Source: Sulfolobus sp. E5-1-F (GTDB taxonomy: Archaea > Thermoproteota > Thermoprotei_A > Sulfolobales > Sulfolobaceae). Taken from it: DNA of 64,000 nt. Each line of letters starts with the position of its first letter. Position 1 is the stretch's first letter. The stretch covers positions 780,630 through 844,629 of the forward strand of contig NZ_CP045687.1 in the NCBI RefSeq assembly GCF_009601705.1. Reading direction: 5' to 3'. The notes beneath the pieces are model-generated. The model was not told where the DNA came from. It ran no database searches and worked only from the letters and a program-made list of their open reading frames with translations. Position numbers and translations under genes: made by a program. This document shows positions 36,936-46,962 of this stretch, piece by piece.

Positions 36936-38256
36936 AACCCTCTTCCTCGCTTGACTGTCTACTTATCTCCAATGCCTCAGCGTAAATGAAGCCTAAAATT
37001 ATCCAACCGAAGAATAGATACACAATGTACTTGTTAAACGTTGGCAAAGAGTAAAGAAAGACTGAAATGCTGACTATTGATGCAAAGATCCCAATGAATA
37101 TTTCATGAATGTGCTTTAAAGCTCTCTTTGACGCAATCCTAACTAATGATGAATTTGCTGAAATGTGGACAAATAGGTTGTTTAAACCAGCTAACGCTCC
37201 AAGTATTGTAAAAGTATTATATAGTCCAAAGACATAGGTCATCGCAGTCAAAGCAGTTATAAAGACTAATCCTACAATGAGTTCAGAGTATTTCACCTTA
37301 GAGAGAGCACTAGGCATTATCTTATCTTCAGCCATTGTCTTCAGTGTTCTTGAATCAGCTAATATGTAAGTCATCCCTCCTAATGTCCCATCACTTAAGG
37401 CAATTAACGCTATTATTAATGTACCTATTAGGCCAAATCTAAACAGTAAGTAATCTATCAGGTTTCCAGTAAATTTCATAGCTGCTAAGGAGTAAAAGAA
37501 AAACGTCGCTAAGACGCCACCGAATAATAGAACTGAAATTGCTGCCTTACCTATGGTTTTAGGATTAGCTTCTCCACCTAAGGGAGCAATTGAGCCGTAA
37601 CCTGTTGGTATTCCTAATCCGAATACTACAGCTGATATTAAGGTAGGTGTTATTGAACTCGGTATCGGATTGTAAAAATTCCATCTAGAATCGTAAAGAA
37701 ACAATATGGAAAGTAAGGAAATTATTAAGATTTCAGCTATTGAAGCTCCAATGGCGTATTTAGCTGATACTTGTACTCCAGCGAGTACTATTGATGTTGA
37801 AATTATTCCTATTATTAATGCGTAAAACCACTGGTCATAAAATATGGAAGGCAATATTGCAGATGGTATGTAAGTTGAGATAATGGTATAAAGTACGTAA
37901 GCACCACCTGTGAGTAGGGTTCCACCATAAGCCAATCCGTAAAGTAAATAGTTCCAACCAGTATTTAACCCTAACCTAGAGGTTAAGGAGTAAAATGCAT
38001 ATGTATAATATCCCCCACCTCTTTTAAATCTCCCAGATAAAGAGTAAATAACTAAGCCGTTAAATAGAACTACAAGAGTCGCAATCAACATTGCAAACGG
38101 TGCTTGTGTTCCTACTTTTCCTATCATAACAGTACCGAAGGTTAGTAAGGAGATAAAGGGTGCTTGTCCACCAAAGGAGATGAAGAATACGTCCTTAAAT
38201 GTTAGTTTTTTACTTCCCTTCAATTCCTCCTCTTTCTTGCTTATCTCTTCCTTCAT
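36925..38256 (-). CDS. APC-family amino-acid/polyamine permease
   Basis: 443 residues with about 12 membrane helices. The start KKLTFKDVFFISFGGQAPFI and the glycine-rich first helices are typical of APC transporters. RFKRGGGYYTYAFYSLTSRL and GYGSIAPLGGEANPKTIGKA match the conserved loops. Energy source is probably ion gradient; substrate cannot be told. No regulatory signature seen. Intact, in contrast to the relative at 30599-32538. Confidence 0.88.
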   Translation of the reverse strand: MKEEISKKEEELKGSKKLTFKDVFFISFGGQAPFISLLTFGTVMIGKVGTQAPFAMLIATLVVLFNGLVIYSLSGRFKRGGGYYTYAFYSLTSRLGLNTGWNYLLYGLAYGGTLLTGGAYVLYTIISTYIPSAILPSIFYDQWFYALIIGIISTSIVLAGVQVSAKYAIGASIAEILIISLLSILFLYDSRWNFYNPIPSSITPTLISAVVFGLGIPTGYGSIAPLGGEANPKTIGKAAISVLLFGGVLATFFFYSLAAMKFTGNLIDYLLFRFGLIGTLIIALIALSDGTLGGMTYILADSRTLKTMAEDKIMPSALSKVKYSELIVGLVFITALTAMTYVFGLYNTFTILGALAGLNNLFVHISANSSLVRIASKRALKHIHEIFIGIFASIVSISVFLYSLPTFNKYIVYLFFGWIILGFIYAEALEISRQSSEEEGSKG

Positions 38257-38525
38257 ACACTAAAAGATAGTGATACATTCAAATAAACGTTTTCGTGCTA
38301 ACTCAAAGAGGAACTGATCCCATCCTAGGTTTTCCTATGAGGTTTAGGGGTATACGAGCATGAGGAACTTTATCATAAGTGACTAGAACTCAGATGGGAT
38401 CTTTCTACTACAAAAAGGCTTATAAATAATTTTTCTTCTAGTATTTATGTAAGAAATAGCCATTTTCTGATGTCTAGAATTATAGACAACCTTTTATTAC
38501 TATAAATTTTCCCTTTTTTGGCACT

Positions 38526-39101
38526 TCACAACTTCTCTAAAAGCTTTTCAAACCCCTTAACTTCTCTAAGAGGTAATCCCATACCTCCTCTTGTCACAGC
38601 TAGAACTTCAGCAACAATTGACAATGCAATCTCTTTCTCACTTTTAGCGCCAATATCTAACCCAGCTGGTATTCTCAATTTCTTTAATTTTTCTTTGTCA
38701 ATTCCAGCTTGGATAAGCCTCTTCAATATTACCTCAGCCCTTTTTAAGCTCATTATTACAGCTATCTCCTTGGCTCCCCCGTAAATTGACTTCATAATAG
38801 CCCAAGTATCATAAACGTGCCTAGTTGCCACTATTACGTAATTGTCCCTTACAACGTCATCTGGAATTTGGAAAGTAGTACCCTTAATCACCTCGTCAGC
38901 CTCATAATAACTCTCCTCAGCAAAGGGATCAACTACTAAAACGTGAAAACCCATATCTTTTAGATACCTTGCTATAAATGGTGCAACATTAATTCCCTTT
39001 CCGGTACATTTACTAGCATCAACCTTGACAGTATCTCTATCGCAAAATACTGGTTCTTCCATATCCGCTTCTCTACTTGACGCAAATATGACGATCTTCA
39101 T
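38526..39101 (-). CDS. XdhC-like Rossmann-fold protein
   Basis: 191 residues, ATG at 39101. The C-terminal region RIPAGLDIGAKSEKEIALSI (about 145-164) is the XdhC_C signature, and VVDPFAEESYYEADEV and VIVATRHVYDTWAIMK fit a Rossmann fold. XdhC-type proteins help insert or sulfurate the molybdenum cofactor of xanthine dehydrogenase-type enzymes (family knowledge). Molybdo-hydroxylase subunits are not in this window, so its partner is elsewhere. The early Cys (ASKCTGKGINVAPF) is notable. Confidence 0.8.
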   Translation of the reverse strand: MKIVIFASSREADMEEPVFCDRDTVKVDASKCTGKGINVAPFIARYLKDMGFHVLVVDPFAEESYYEADEVIKGTTFQIPDDVVRDNYVIVATRHVYDTWAIMKSIYGGAKEIAVIMSLKRAEVILKRLIQAGIDKEKLKKLRIPAGLDIGAKSEKEIALSIVAEVLAVTRGGMGLPLREVKGFEKLLEKL

Positions 39102-39298
39102 AAATTAACATACTAACTAAAGACTTATATGTATTCATTAAAACCTCAAAAGGTAGTTTCAGGTAAAATGATTAGGAACTTTTAGCAACGGGATTAAATA
39201 TTAAAGATTCTCAGCTAATAAAAGTTATTAGATATAGTTTTAGAATTTTACAATAACCTTTTTTAACTTGTATCTCTATACTTCACGCTAAATTACCC

Positions 39299-39425
39299 GC
39301 CTTACCGGTTTCCCTCACCTTAAATCTTTTTTTAATTTATTGTCTGCTTATGCTGTAGTTAATTCTGTTTCTTCTATAGATTCAATATTAGACAAGTAGT
39401 ATTATTATTTATAAAATAATTTTGG
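39299..39425. repeat. Dispersed repeat of about 127 bp, copy 1 (copy 2: 59757-59884)
   Basis: Shares CGCCTTACCGGTTTCCCTCA-type start, TTAAATCTTTTTTT, TTCAATATTAGA and AAGTAGTATTATT blocks with 59757-59884, differing at scattered bases. Copy 1 abuts the IS605 left-end relic; copy 2 lies after an ATPase relic. Non-coding. Origin unclear. Confidence 0.65.
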
Positions 39426-39426
39426 G

Positions 39427-39477
39427 TCTACCGTCACGGAAGGGGACTTTTGTCCCCTTAACCCCCATAAAGTTAAA
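39427..39477 (-). mobile_element. Solo left end of the IS200/IS605 element
   Basis: On the minus strand: TTTAA (39477-39473) then CTTTATGGGGGTTAAGGGGA and a hairpin TCCCCTTCCGTGACGG, matching the left ends of both full copies. No tnpA/tnpB sequence follows. It could be a remnant or a minimal mobilisable end. Confidence 0.7.
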
Positions 39478-39755
39478 TTTAGGGTCAGAGCTGAATAGGA
39501 TAGTGTATTTGGTATAATGAGACTTATGAACCCAAGTAACTCTCCCCTGGTCACCATGTTTTAAATGAATCCACATGTTAATGCTGGTTGATACTACGCT
39601 CAAAATTCGACCGAAACTTTTATTACTGAAGACCCTTTACCATTCATGATGAGAAGAAAGTCGAAAAACTAGAAAATCCTGAGAGGAACGAGTTCAATGA
39701 GAGGAAAGTCTTAATATGAGTAAAGTTTATTTTCTCATTTTGCCACTTCTCTTTA

Positions 39756-40499
39756 ATGAAGATTAGGGTAGGTTTTATAGGTTTAAAAGGTGGTGTAGGG
39801 AAGACAACGATAGCATTAAATTCTGCATTATATCTTTCCAAGAGATATAAGGTGTTATATATTGACAAAGATCTTCTTTCCATGGGATCTTTAATTTTAG
39901 GATTTAATGGTCTTGGTTTTCATAAAGCGATAATAGAGGGATTAGGCAAGGAACAATATGAGTATAAGGTTAATGATAACTTAACGCTATTCAAGTTATA
40001 TAGTGATCCAGTAAATGAGAGAGAGTTACACAATAAGGTTAAAGAAATGGGTGAAAGGGCAGAAAGAGCTTACGTTGATGTAGTATCTAAAGGTTACGAT
40101 GTCATCATAATAGATTATGGTAGGATTTTCAGAACTAATGATCCCTTAGTGTATGATGAATATGAAATGTTCAAGAAAAATTTTTCTGACTATCTCATAG
40201 GTGGAGTAGGGATAACTGACCCTGTCAAGAATGATATTACAGATGCTGTAGAATATTTTCTAGATACAATAAATAGACTCAAAACTAAACCCTTAGCTTT
40301 CGTAATCAACATGGTACCTCAAATAGGCGATATTCAGAAAGAAATTGACCAATTAGTCAGAGAAATTAGTGAAGTCGTAAAGTGTGATATAATTACTATT
40401 CCCTTTAATGAGGAGCTGGTACAATATAACAAATTAGGAGAATTTGGAGAAATGCAAAAAGTGGGAAAGTTAATAGAGAAAATTTTATCTCAAGCGTAA
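39756..40499 (+). CDS. ParA/MinD-like ATPase
   Basis: 247 residues. Deviant Walker A KGGVGKTT (about residues 11-18), D in YIDKDLLSMGS (A'), Walker B VIIIDYGRIF (about 114-123). The family partitions DNA or positions complexes. No ParB-like partner or centromere repeats are evident, so it may be a chromosomal orphan or a plasmid remnant. Some ParA-like proteins instead act with envelope or CRISPR-unrelated machinery. ATG at 39756; an AT-rich promoter region lies upstream. Confidence 0.85.
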   Translation: MKIRVGFIGLKGGVGKTTIALNSALYLSKRYKVLYIDKDLLSMGSLILGFNGLGFHKAIIEGLGKEQYEYKVNDNLTLFKLYSDPVNERELHNKVKEMGERAERAYVDVVSKGYDVIIIDYGRIFRTNDPLVYDEYEMFKKNFSDYLIGGVGITDPVKNDITDAVEYFLDTINRLKTKPLAFVINMVPQIGDIQKEIDQLVREISEVVKCDIITIPFNEELVQYNKLGEFGEMQKVGKLIEKILSQA

Positions 40500-40727
40500 T
40501 AGAGATTTTTGTAACCCTTTACAAGTATTTTTCACAAAAAGGTTCATTTCTTGAAGATTTAATAGTCTAGATGACAAGTTATTTATTTGGAAATTTGCAC
40601 ATCTAATACATAAAAATTAGATAAAAATCATTTAGTAATGCTGTAATTATTCTTCATTAGAAAACGTTAATGGGATAATAAGAAAAAATTGCTTATATGT
40701 ATCTTTTTTAAAAAAAGAGGAAATGCT

Positions 40728-42473
40728 TCACTCTTTAGTCATACCTTTCTTCATTGGAGGGATAATAGATATTAATATAACAATTAGTATGAACGCTATT
40801 ACGATAGCAGGTATTCCGTAGATCTGGTATAACGTATATTTTCCTACGTAATTTACTATGTAATTCATTATAGTTTCTCCTGGCGTCAATTTGACGTAAT
40901 TTACTGGTATTGTGATGTTTTTGACGTACGTCTGGTTATTATAGTAATAGAACATTGATATTTGAAATATGGCATTCTTCGTAACATGTATAGTAAAAGG
41001 CATTGCTATGGTTTCGTTTGGTAGTATTTGGGAGATTACGTAGAATGGTGGTGTTATCCCAGTACCATTGGGTTTTATTAGGATGTATATATTGTTAGCG
41101 TATTGGTTTCCAGTGTTTTGTATGTATAGTATTAACGTTGCTGTGTATGTTCCAGTTGTTGATCTAGTCACATTGATGAATTGATATGATACATTCAGCC
41201 TAACGAATGGGACTTCGTACACTTTCTGTGAATACGAAAACTCTCTATTATCAGCATAAAAGGTAATGTAAACGAGGTTAGGTTTTATGGTTGTAGGATA
41301 CAATATATTTTCTTCGGGAGATAATTTGACTATATCTATTATTTCTTTTCCAAATTGAACAGTTATGTTATTTAGAGACACATTTCCACGATTAGATATG
41401 TTAATGTAACCGTTATTCCACATTACACTTATTGGATATACTAGAGGGAAATAATAGCTACCTAAACTTACGTTCTGAAAACCTAATGGCGTATCGAAGA
41501 AAGCATAAAGCTTGAGTGAAACATTTGAATTAGCGTAGATCGATAACGTGAAATTTGTTGTACTATTTGGAGATAAGTATGGAATAACTAATTTTTTCAT
41601 AAAATTATTATAGTTGGTAATTATGGTGAGGTTAGTTATTGGAAGGTTCTCTTTATTTGCTATTGAGACATCAAGGTTATTATAACCAGGATAAACGACA
41701 TTAGTAGGACTTTGAACATTTGCGTATAGAGTTGGGATTGAAGTATTTACGTTCGTTTGTAAAACGAATTGCTTAACATAATAGAGGTTATAAGGCGTTA
41801 AAAATCGTATAGTTAATGGAATATTCACATGATAAATCGGAATATCTTGAAATGGAACAAATAATTCCACTGATATGTCCTTACTCCCGTTAACATAAGA
41901 TAAAGTGATGTTTTTCATGAAATATGGGGACGAGATATAGGCGTTGTAGATCGGAGATTGTGTAGTAATTCGAAAGATAACATCTTGTAAACCTTGTATT
42001 AAGCTTGAATTTAGTAGGCTAATACTAAAGCCATACGTACCATAATAGGGCAAAGTAAATGAAGTATTATAAAATGCATTATCTCCGCTTTCAGTGATCA
42101 ATGAAAACATTACTGGGAAATTTAATTCATTAGGTAAACTTGAATTAACTATAGTAACGTTAAATTGCAAGTTATATTGTTGTACTTGAGAGGATAAGGG
42201 TAAAATGTCTTCTATGTAATTTCCTTCGGTAGTGTTCAGAATTCCTTGAGGTAAAAGTATCTTTACAATTAGAGCATAAGCGTTTATCCTAGTAGAGTTT
42301 AAGAACGTAATTAAGTTTACATTTATCGTTGTAAGATTATCCAAGGTGGGGATTGTCTTCCAATTAGCTGTAATCAAGTATGAAAAAGCTGGTGTTGTGG
42401 ATGATGAATTTATCACTCCAGATAATACTAGTGGGAAGAGCACTAGAAGGATTAAGACTATTGATTTATACAT
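40728..42473 (-). CDS. Secreted membrane-anchored surface glycoprotein
   Basis: 581 residues, signal peptide at 1-18 (MYKSIVLILLVLFPLVLS), a beta-rich extracellular part with many N-x-S/T sites and several repeated segments of CARDB/NEW3-like character (LSPNSTTNFTLSIYANSN, IQNTGNQYANNIYILIKPNG), and a C-terminal membrane helix (IPAIVIAFILIVILISIIP) before MKKGMTKE. Last gene of a three-gene minus-strand operon with a small protein and a membrane glycosyltransferase. It may be the polymer-bearing or scaffold surface protein of that operon (inference). Confidence 0.8.
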   Translation of the reverse strand: MYKSIVLILLVLFPLVLSGVINSSSTTPAFSYLITANWKTIPTLDNLTTINVNLITFLNSTRINAYALIVKILLPQGILNTTEGNYIEDILPLSSQVQQYNLQFNVTIVNSSLPNELNFPVMFSLITESGDNAFYNTSFTLPYYGTYGFSISLLNSSLIQGLQDVIFRITTQSPIYNAYISSPYFMKNITLSYVNGSKDISVELFVPFQDIPIYHVNIPLTIRFLTPYNLYYVKQFVLQTNVNTSIPTLYANVQSPTNVVYPGYNNLDVSIANKENLPITNLTIITNYNNFMKKLVIPYLSPNSTTNFTLSIYANSNVSLKLYAFFDTPLGFQNVSLGSYYFPLVYPISVMWNNGYINISNRGNVSLNNITVQFGKEIIDIVKLSPEENILYPTTIKPNLVYITFYADNREFSYSQKVYEVPFVRLNVSYQFINVTRSTTGTYTATLILYIQNTGNQYANNIYILIKPNGTGITPPFYVISQILPNETIAMPFTIHVTKNAIFQISMFYYYNNQTYVKNITIPVNYVKLTPGETIMNYIVNYVGKYTLYQIYGIPAIVIAFILIVILISIIPPMKKGMTKE

Positions 42474-42482
42474 TTTACCCCA

Positions 42483-42965
42483 CTACTCCTCAAAATCCTT
42501 TAATATCCATCCTTGATACGCATGTATTTCTAATTCTTTACAAACTGACACAGATTTCACTTCACCTTTAGTGATAGAAACATTAGGAATAGTCTTATCA
42601 TCACATAGATTTAATACTCTATTGAGATCAAGCTTTGAGATATCACTAACTAGAAGAACGATTTTCACATCTTTTCTTTTCAGTTCCTTTATCTCTTTAA
42701 TATTCTCTTTATGGACATTAAGGTATATTAATGTTGATTCTTCGTATATAAAGATCAATCTTAATTCCTTCTCTAGATCCAAATAGAACGAAATTTTAAT
42801 TCCATTGATTTCAACATTTTTCCTCGCGCTAATCACTTTCTGATCTAACTTTATGACCGTTTCCATTAAATAATCATTAATTAAATCGTCTTCTATTAAC
42901 TCATTTTTTGAAGCTAAAATTTTATCCATTTTTCCACCTAAGCCAAATAAGTACTTCCCCTCCAT
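42483..42965 (-). CDS. Hypothetical protein of glycosyltransferase operon, 160 aa
   Basis: ATG at 42965, overlapping the 3' end of the upstream glycosyltransferase gene by 28 bases and ending 9 bases before the surface-protein gene. Mixed alpha/beta; no transmembrane helix and no domain recognised. Tight packing with both neighbours means the product is part of the same process. A late Cys-rich-poor C-terminus ([20 protein letters not shown]) gives no clue. Confidence 0.65.
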   Translation of the reverse strand: MEGKYLFGLGGKMDKILASKNELIEDDLINDYLMETVIKLDQKVISARKNVEINGIKISFYLDLEKELRLIFIYEESTLIYLNVHKENIKEIKELKRKDVKIVLLVSDISKLDLNRVLNLCDDKTIPNVSITKGEVKSVSVCKELEIHAYQGWILKDFEE

Positions 42966-44182
42966 TCGGAAATACCGTAATGGGTAATTGCTGCATATAT
43001 AAACATGGGGAATATTACGAATAAACCGAGAATACCTAGCGTAATAATGTCAACAAAAGACATTTTATCTGGGAGTTTAAGGTTTAAGATCCCAAAAGAT
43101 ATTTTCATACTTAAGTAAAGACCAAAAATGAAGATAAGGAGTGAATATAATATTATAGGTATATTAAATCCAAAATAAGCTAGATGACTCCAAGACCACG
43201 CGGTGGGATTTGCCGGAACGAAAAGCGTATCTATTAATGCTAGAGCGAATGAGAATGGAGCTAATAGATATGTTAGCATATGAAATCTGTATTTACCAGG
43301 CATTTTGAGGAATAAGCCGCTCCTAATTTCTTTTATTAAATAAAGATAACCGCTCCTAGCCCATCTCAACTGTTGGTTGAGGAATTTCAAAAACGTAGGC
43401 TGAGCTGCTGATTTGGCTACTGCCGTAGCTTGATAAACTGTCTTATAGCCATTCATATTTGCGAAATAAGTCAATGCTTTATCGTCTGCTACAATTAGTC
43501 TACTCTTTCCGTAAGTCTCATGATTAAAGTCCTTTATCGTCTCCAGCAAATAGCTTCTTCTGTAAGCAGCAATCTTTCCATCAATTACATTTAACGTGCC
43601 ATTTAACGCTCTAACAACTATATCCCTACTATATTCTATTATTTGTCCGAATAAATAGGGGATTCTGCCATCAGTTCTGAATAATATTGGTCTTCCTTGT
43701 ACTCCTGCCACCTTAGGGTCTGCAAAAGGTTTAATGATTTCATTGATAGTATTATCCTCCATGATCGTGTCACTATCTAACTGCACTATTATATCTCCAC
43801 TAGCGTTTAACCAACCTATGATTAATGCCCCACGTTTACCAACCCTTTTATTAAGGCTTATTACCTTAGCACCGTATTTTTTTGAAATATCCGCTATTTC
43901 CTTCCTCTTATCGTCATGGATTACTATTATTTCGTCTGGATTATTTCTGAAAACCGATTTAATGCATTTCTCGAAAATCTCAAGATTCTCACCGTACTCC
44001 GGAATTATTACACTTACCTTCACCTTATCTCTGGTTAAACCATTGGTATAAGGTTTGTAGCTTTTAGCATAATTGCGTAATAAGAATTGTCGAAACAAGA
44101 AGAATATTGCAAAGTTCACTGGGAAATATATGAAGACTCCGTATTCCAGCATATACAGCACATTTTCTAATTCGTATAACAT
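42938..44182 (-). CDS. Membrane-bound processive glycosyltransferase (GT2)
   Basis: 414 residues, first gene of the operon. A membrane helix at about 10-30 ([18 protein letters not shown]), GT-A domain with [20 protein letters not shown], the DXD-type [12 protein letters not shown] (about residues 131-142), a catalytic [10 protein letters not shown] and [10 protein letters not shown] (QxxRW, about 268-277), then three to four C-terminal membrane helices ([45 protein letters not shown]). The QxxRW motif marks processive synthases of the cellulose/hyaluronan type. It likely makes an exported glycan chain. The polymer is unknown. Confidence 0.86.
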   Translation of the reverse strand: MLYELENVLYMLEYGVFIYFPVNFAIFFLFRQFLLRNYAKSYKPYTNGLTRDKVKVSVIIPEYGENLEIFEKCIKSVFRNNPDEIIVIHDDKRKEIADISKKYGAKVISLNKRVGKRGALIIGWLNASGDIIVQLDSDTIMEDNTINEIIKPFADPKVAGVQGRPILFRTDGRIPYLFGQIIEYSRDIVVRALNGTLNVIDGKIAAYRRSYLLETIKDFNHETYGKSRLIVADDKALTYFANMNGYKTVYQATAVAKSAAQPTFLKFLNQQLRWARSGYLYLIKEIRSGLFLKMPGKYRFHMLTYLLAPFSFALALIDTLFVPANPTAWSWSHLAYFGFNIPIILYSLLIFIFGLYLSMKISFGILNLKLPDKMSFVDIITLGILGLFVIFPMFIYAAITHYGISEWRGSTYLA

Positions 44183-44444
44183 ATTCTCTAAATCTCTAAT
44201 ATTGTCAACACTTAAAGCTTATAAATCCTTATGTTTTTTTCATACGAATTATATATATAATAAGTATAAATTATGTATACCTTATAACGTAGAAAGATAA
44301 TAATATTTAAATAAATAGCATTCATTCTCAATTAGTAAAGTTAACTATACAATATCCTTAATAGCATATAAGATTTTCATTTATTTACCGTAATGAGTCT
44401 ATCTTTATTAGAGGAAATAGATCGTTAGGAAAGCTATATTATTG

Positions 44445-44621
44445 AAGTACTTTACGTAAATTTACTTCAAATCCCTTAAACCTTAATAATAACATAGATT
44501 CTATTCGAAGAGATTTAAGTAATCGTGAGTACTTCAAGCGTGGATAGTACAAATACACCTTAGATTTCACACTGAAAAAATTAAACGTTATGTATTATAC
44601 GTCATTTTCAAGAAACTACTA
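44445..44621 (+). repeat. MITE-like repeat, copy 3
   Basis: Begins AAGTACTTTACGTAAATTTA and ends TTTTCAAGAAACTACTA. Middle blocks as in the other three copies, with scattered differences. The DNA between 44183 and the repeat has no gene, only the promoter area of the glycosyltransferase operon (TATA-like CTTATAAATC region on the minus strand near 44220). Confidence 0.68.
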
Positions 44622-45277
44622 TTATTGATAGTATTGTTTACAAAAGATAATGTAAGAATCGTGAAAAAGCGAATATGAGGAGGTTTTGCCAAATTACTAA
44701 AGTTATTGGAGCTTGCAAATGTTTTATATAAAATAAATAAAGTAAATTTCCTGAGTAAGAATCATGAATAAGAGTCGATGCATATTATGCAAGCGAAACT
44801 ATCTGTTTATTTTTTTAAAGGAGATTGAAATCAACTGCTGAAGACATTTAGCTAATCACCCTGACTTTATCTGTGGACTTATAATCGATTTGCAAGAATA
44901 TTTTTAATAACACCATAAAATATTAAACATTAGAAGTTAAGGTCACGTAGAGCAATGCTGATATTTGATGAATAAAATTAAAAAGAAAATCACACTACCA
45001 CTTGTGACAATAACAATCTTATATGCTTTTTACCAAAACAAAATAAAGTTCAATGAATAGATATAAATTACTTTTAATACAAAATGTTCAAGGGAAAAAG
45101 GAGATGACAAAAACGCTCATCTAGGTAGCCCCATCACTGAGTATTATCTAGTTTATAATAAGGGAGAAACACTCATCAATAGTTCAGATTTAGTTTTAAG
45201 ATAATTTGGGCATAACAATGAGTATTTAGGTTGAAAAGAATCTTATTGTAGTGTCAATAATCATTACATACCCTTTT
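44622..45277. other. Intergenic, one possible coding relic
   Basis: No intact gene. About 45103-45202 reads DDKNAHLGSPITEYYLVYNK and GETLINSSDLVLR to a TAA, which has coding flavour but no start. Likely a relic. The right end has the promoter of the NTase-linked pair (TATA-like CCTTTTATAC, 45271-45281). Confidence 0.35.
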
Positions 45278-45297
45278 ATACTATGAATCCATAGTAT
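45278..45297 (+). promoter_or_regulatory. Palindromic operator before a probable toxin-antitoxin pair
   Basis: ATACTATG (45278-45285), spacer AATC, CATAGTAT (45290-45297): a perfect 8-bp inverted repeat, overlapping the TATA box and ending six bases before the GTG start at 45303. It shares ATACTATGAAT with the vapBC operator at 1691. Its position fits autoregulation by the first gene product. Confidence 0.6.
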
Positions 45298-45302
45298 ATA
45301 TT

Positions 45303-45599
45303 GTGAGACTTCAGATTAAGGGAAAATACGTTTATGTTACCATGTGGGATAAGCAATTGAAGAAGCCTAGAAGGTTTTACTTATGTAGTGTTGACAATTT
45401 AGAGAAGTATAAGACGATAATTGAGTTCGCTAAGAAGTTGAAGGTAACGAAGGAGGAGTTAGAGGATTATCTAAATTTTTACGTAGATAAAGAATATAAC
45501 CTTACCAAATTCGATTATGTTCTCATGTCCTTAGTTTTTGGTGAGATGCTATGGAGTGGAGAATCAAAGAAGCAATCAGAAAAGGAGTTAAAGTCGTGA
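45303..45599 (+). CDS. Small protein upstream of a nucleotidyltransferase (putative antitoxin)
   Basis: 98 residues from GTG 45303, product MRLQIKGKYVYVTMWDKQLK onward. A beta-rich N-terminus of about 30 residues, then helices (TIIEFAKKLKVTKEELEDYL). The gene overlaps the nucleotidyltransferase start by 49 bases. A perfect palindrome at 45278-45297 covers its promoter. Layout (small regulator then NTase) fits a type IV-like or MNT-type toxin-antitoxin module, but no known antitoxin domain is visible, so this is inference from context. Confidence 0.6.
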   Translation: MRLQIKGKYVYVTMWDKQLKKPRRFYLCSVDNLEKYKTIIEFAKKLKVTKEELEDYLNFYVDKEYNLTKFDYVLMSLVFGEMLWSGESKKQSEKELKS

Positions 45600-46090
45600 A
45601 GAAGTTTTACCCTGACTACGCTTTAATAGGGAGAATGGCTAGGAACTTTTACGCTCCACCTGAGACTACTCTTGATGTGGACTTTTTGGTAGATTTAGAT
45701 AAGGTTGAGGTTTTAGCTGAACTTATTGATTACGTGAGATCTCAGAATTATGAAATTTTCCCAGCCGAAGTAGGTCATTGGCAATATAGGATTGTTATTA
45801 AAGGGATGAGAATTGATTTGGTAAAACCTAAGGGTGTTATCATTGATCAGGAGATGATATCTAGGAGAAGAAATCTGAGGATAAAAGGTATTGGCGAAAT
45901 TTATGTAATTTCCTCAGAGGATTTAGCTGTCCTTTACGTAATATCCTCCTTAGAAAGAGGTGTGAAGGATTTAATAAAGGCTAAGGATGTTATCTCCTAT
46001 TCAATTGCTAGAAGGGATTTTAACGTTGATTACTTCTTACACAGATGCGATAAACATAATGTAAAGCCGCTATGCATGGAATTAATATGA
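45551..46090 (+). CDS. Nucleotidyltransferase (MNT/AbiEii-like)
   Basis: 179 residues. The NTase core is visible: ALIGRMARNFYAPPETTLDV (G-x-x-A-R near residue 28) and DVDFLVDL (D-x-D, about 42-44), and the third acidic residue in MRIDLVKPK (about 97). The C-terminal helices continue to LCMELI. Such proteins are often toxins that transfer nucleotides to tRNA or proteins, or are AbiE-like phage defence. It overlaps the preceding small gene and shares its operator. An IS1-like relic follows from about 46139. Confidence 0.75.
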   Translation: MEWRIKEAIRKGVKVVKKFYPDYALIGRMARNFYAPPETTLDVDFLVDLDKVEVLAELIDYVRSQNYEIFPAEVGHWQYRIVIKGMRIDLVKPKGVIIDQEMISRRRNLRIKGIGEIYVISSEDLAVLYVISSLERGVKDLIKAKDVISYSIARRDFNVDYFLHRCDKHNVKPLCMELI

Positions 46091-46138
46091 AGAAAAAGCC
46101 TCACCTCGAGATCTAGCCTTAGGGAAGTGTTCTCATGC

Positions 46139-46177
46139 AGTCATCTTATTCGATATTTAGCTGTAAAATTATATCAG
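46139..46177. repeat. Short dispersed repeat, copy 2 (other copy 524-563)
   Basis: AGTCATCTTATTCGA at the left and TGTAAAATTATATCAG at the right, as in 524-563. Lies 80 bases before the transposase relic at 46258. Confidence 0.5.
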
Positions 46178-46257
46178 ACTAGAAATTTTTATAATTGCTC
46201 ATCTTAATCTAGAGGTAACCACGAAACTAGAATGTACAAAATAGTCTAAGAAGCTTT

Positions 46258-46915
46258 ATGTACGAGAGTTGCGAGGTCCATATCGCTCACCCTCACAAAA
46301 AACTCGCAACTTATATAGGTGTATTACTAAACTGCCCTCGCACAACTAATACTTTCTATTTTTTAAATCTTAAAAGAAAGTACGAGCTAAAGGATATTGC
46401 ACTAGCGTTAGCATACTCCTTGGGAGTTCAGATCAAGAAAATAGGAATCCCACCATCAACACTACTTGAGGAAAGTAAAGATAAGGAGGAGAAAAGCCAA
46501 CACACTCATCATGCAACTCCAATAGAACCGTTCATCCAGAGGGAAAGAAAAATACAAGTGTAAAGTGTGTAGAAGGACGTTTTACAACACGCTGAAGCAC
46601 GGAATGAATAAGGAACAAAGGGAGAGAATCTTAAAGGAGTGCTTGAACAGGATGAGGGGAATATCAAGAGTTGAGAATATAGCGTTAACTACAATATATA
46701 GCATAGTAAAGAGAGTTGGGTTAAGGGCTTTTGAGTTGTTGATTCTGAGGAGTCAACTCAAGAGTTTAATGGCTAAGTCTAAAGTGTTTGAAGAGTTCCG
46801 GACTTATTTAGGCATGGGAAGAGGAGGAGGTTTGCCAGATGGAATACCGTTCTTTGAGTCTGGGTATAGGGATTACAAGACCTTCCGTTTCCTCAGTTAC
46901 CTAGGAGTGGAGTAA
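46258..46915 (+). pseudogene. Decayed IS1-like transposase
   Basis: Two frames: 46258-46563 with YELKDIALALAYSLGVQIKK, then from 46540 CKVCRRTFYNTLKHGMNKEQ and RISRVENIALTTIYSIVKRV. This reads as the zinc-finger/HTH head of an IS1-type transposase (ISC1173-like), but with frameshift and without the catalytic DDE part. Followed by GLPDGIPFFESGYRDYKTFR, no complete catalytic core. Confidence 0.5.
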
Positions 46916-46962
46916 ACTATACTGATCACTAAAAAATGAAATCCTCACACTGACGTTCTTTC

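Larger units (their letters stand above)
39102..39755. other. Intergenic with dispersed repeat and IS605 left-end relic
   Basis: No gene seen. It contains the 127-bp dispersed repeat (39299-39425) and the solo IS605 left end (39427-39472). A T-rich region and a TATA-like AGTTTATTTT (about 39723-39732) lie before the ParA gene. Confidence 0.5.

Noticed and set aside
39646-39680. Possible C/D box sRNA (ATGATGA ... CTGA)
   Set aside because: Only one box pair is visible, with no C'/D' boxes and no convincing guide; such motifs are expected by chance in AT-rich DNA.
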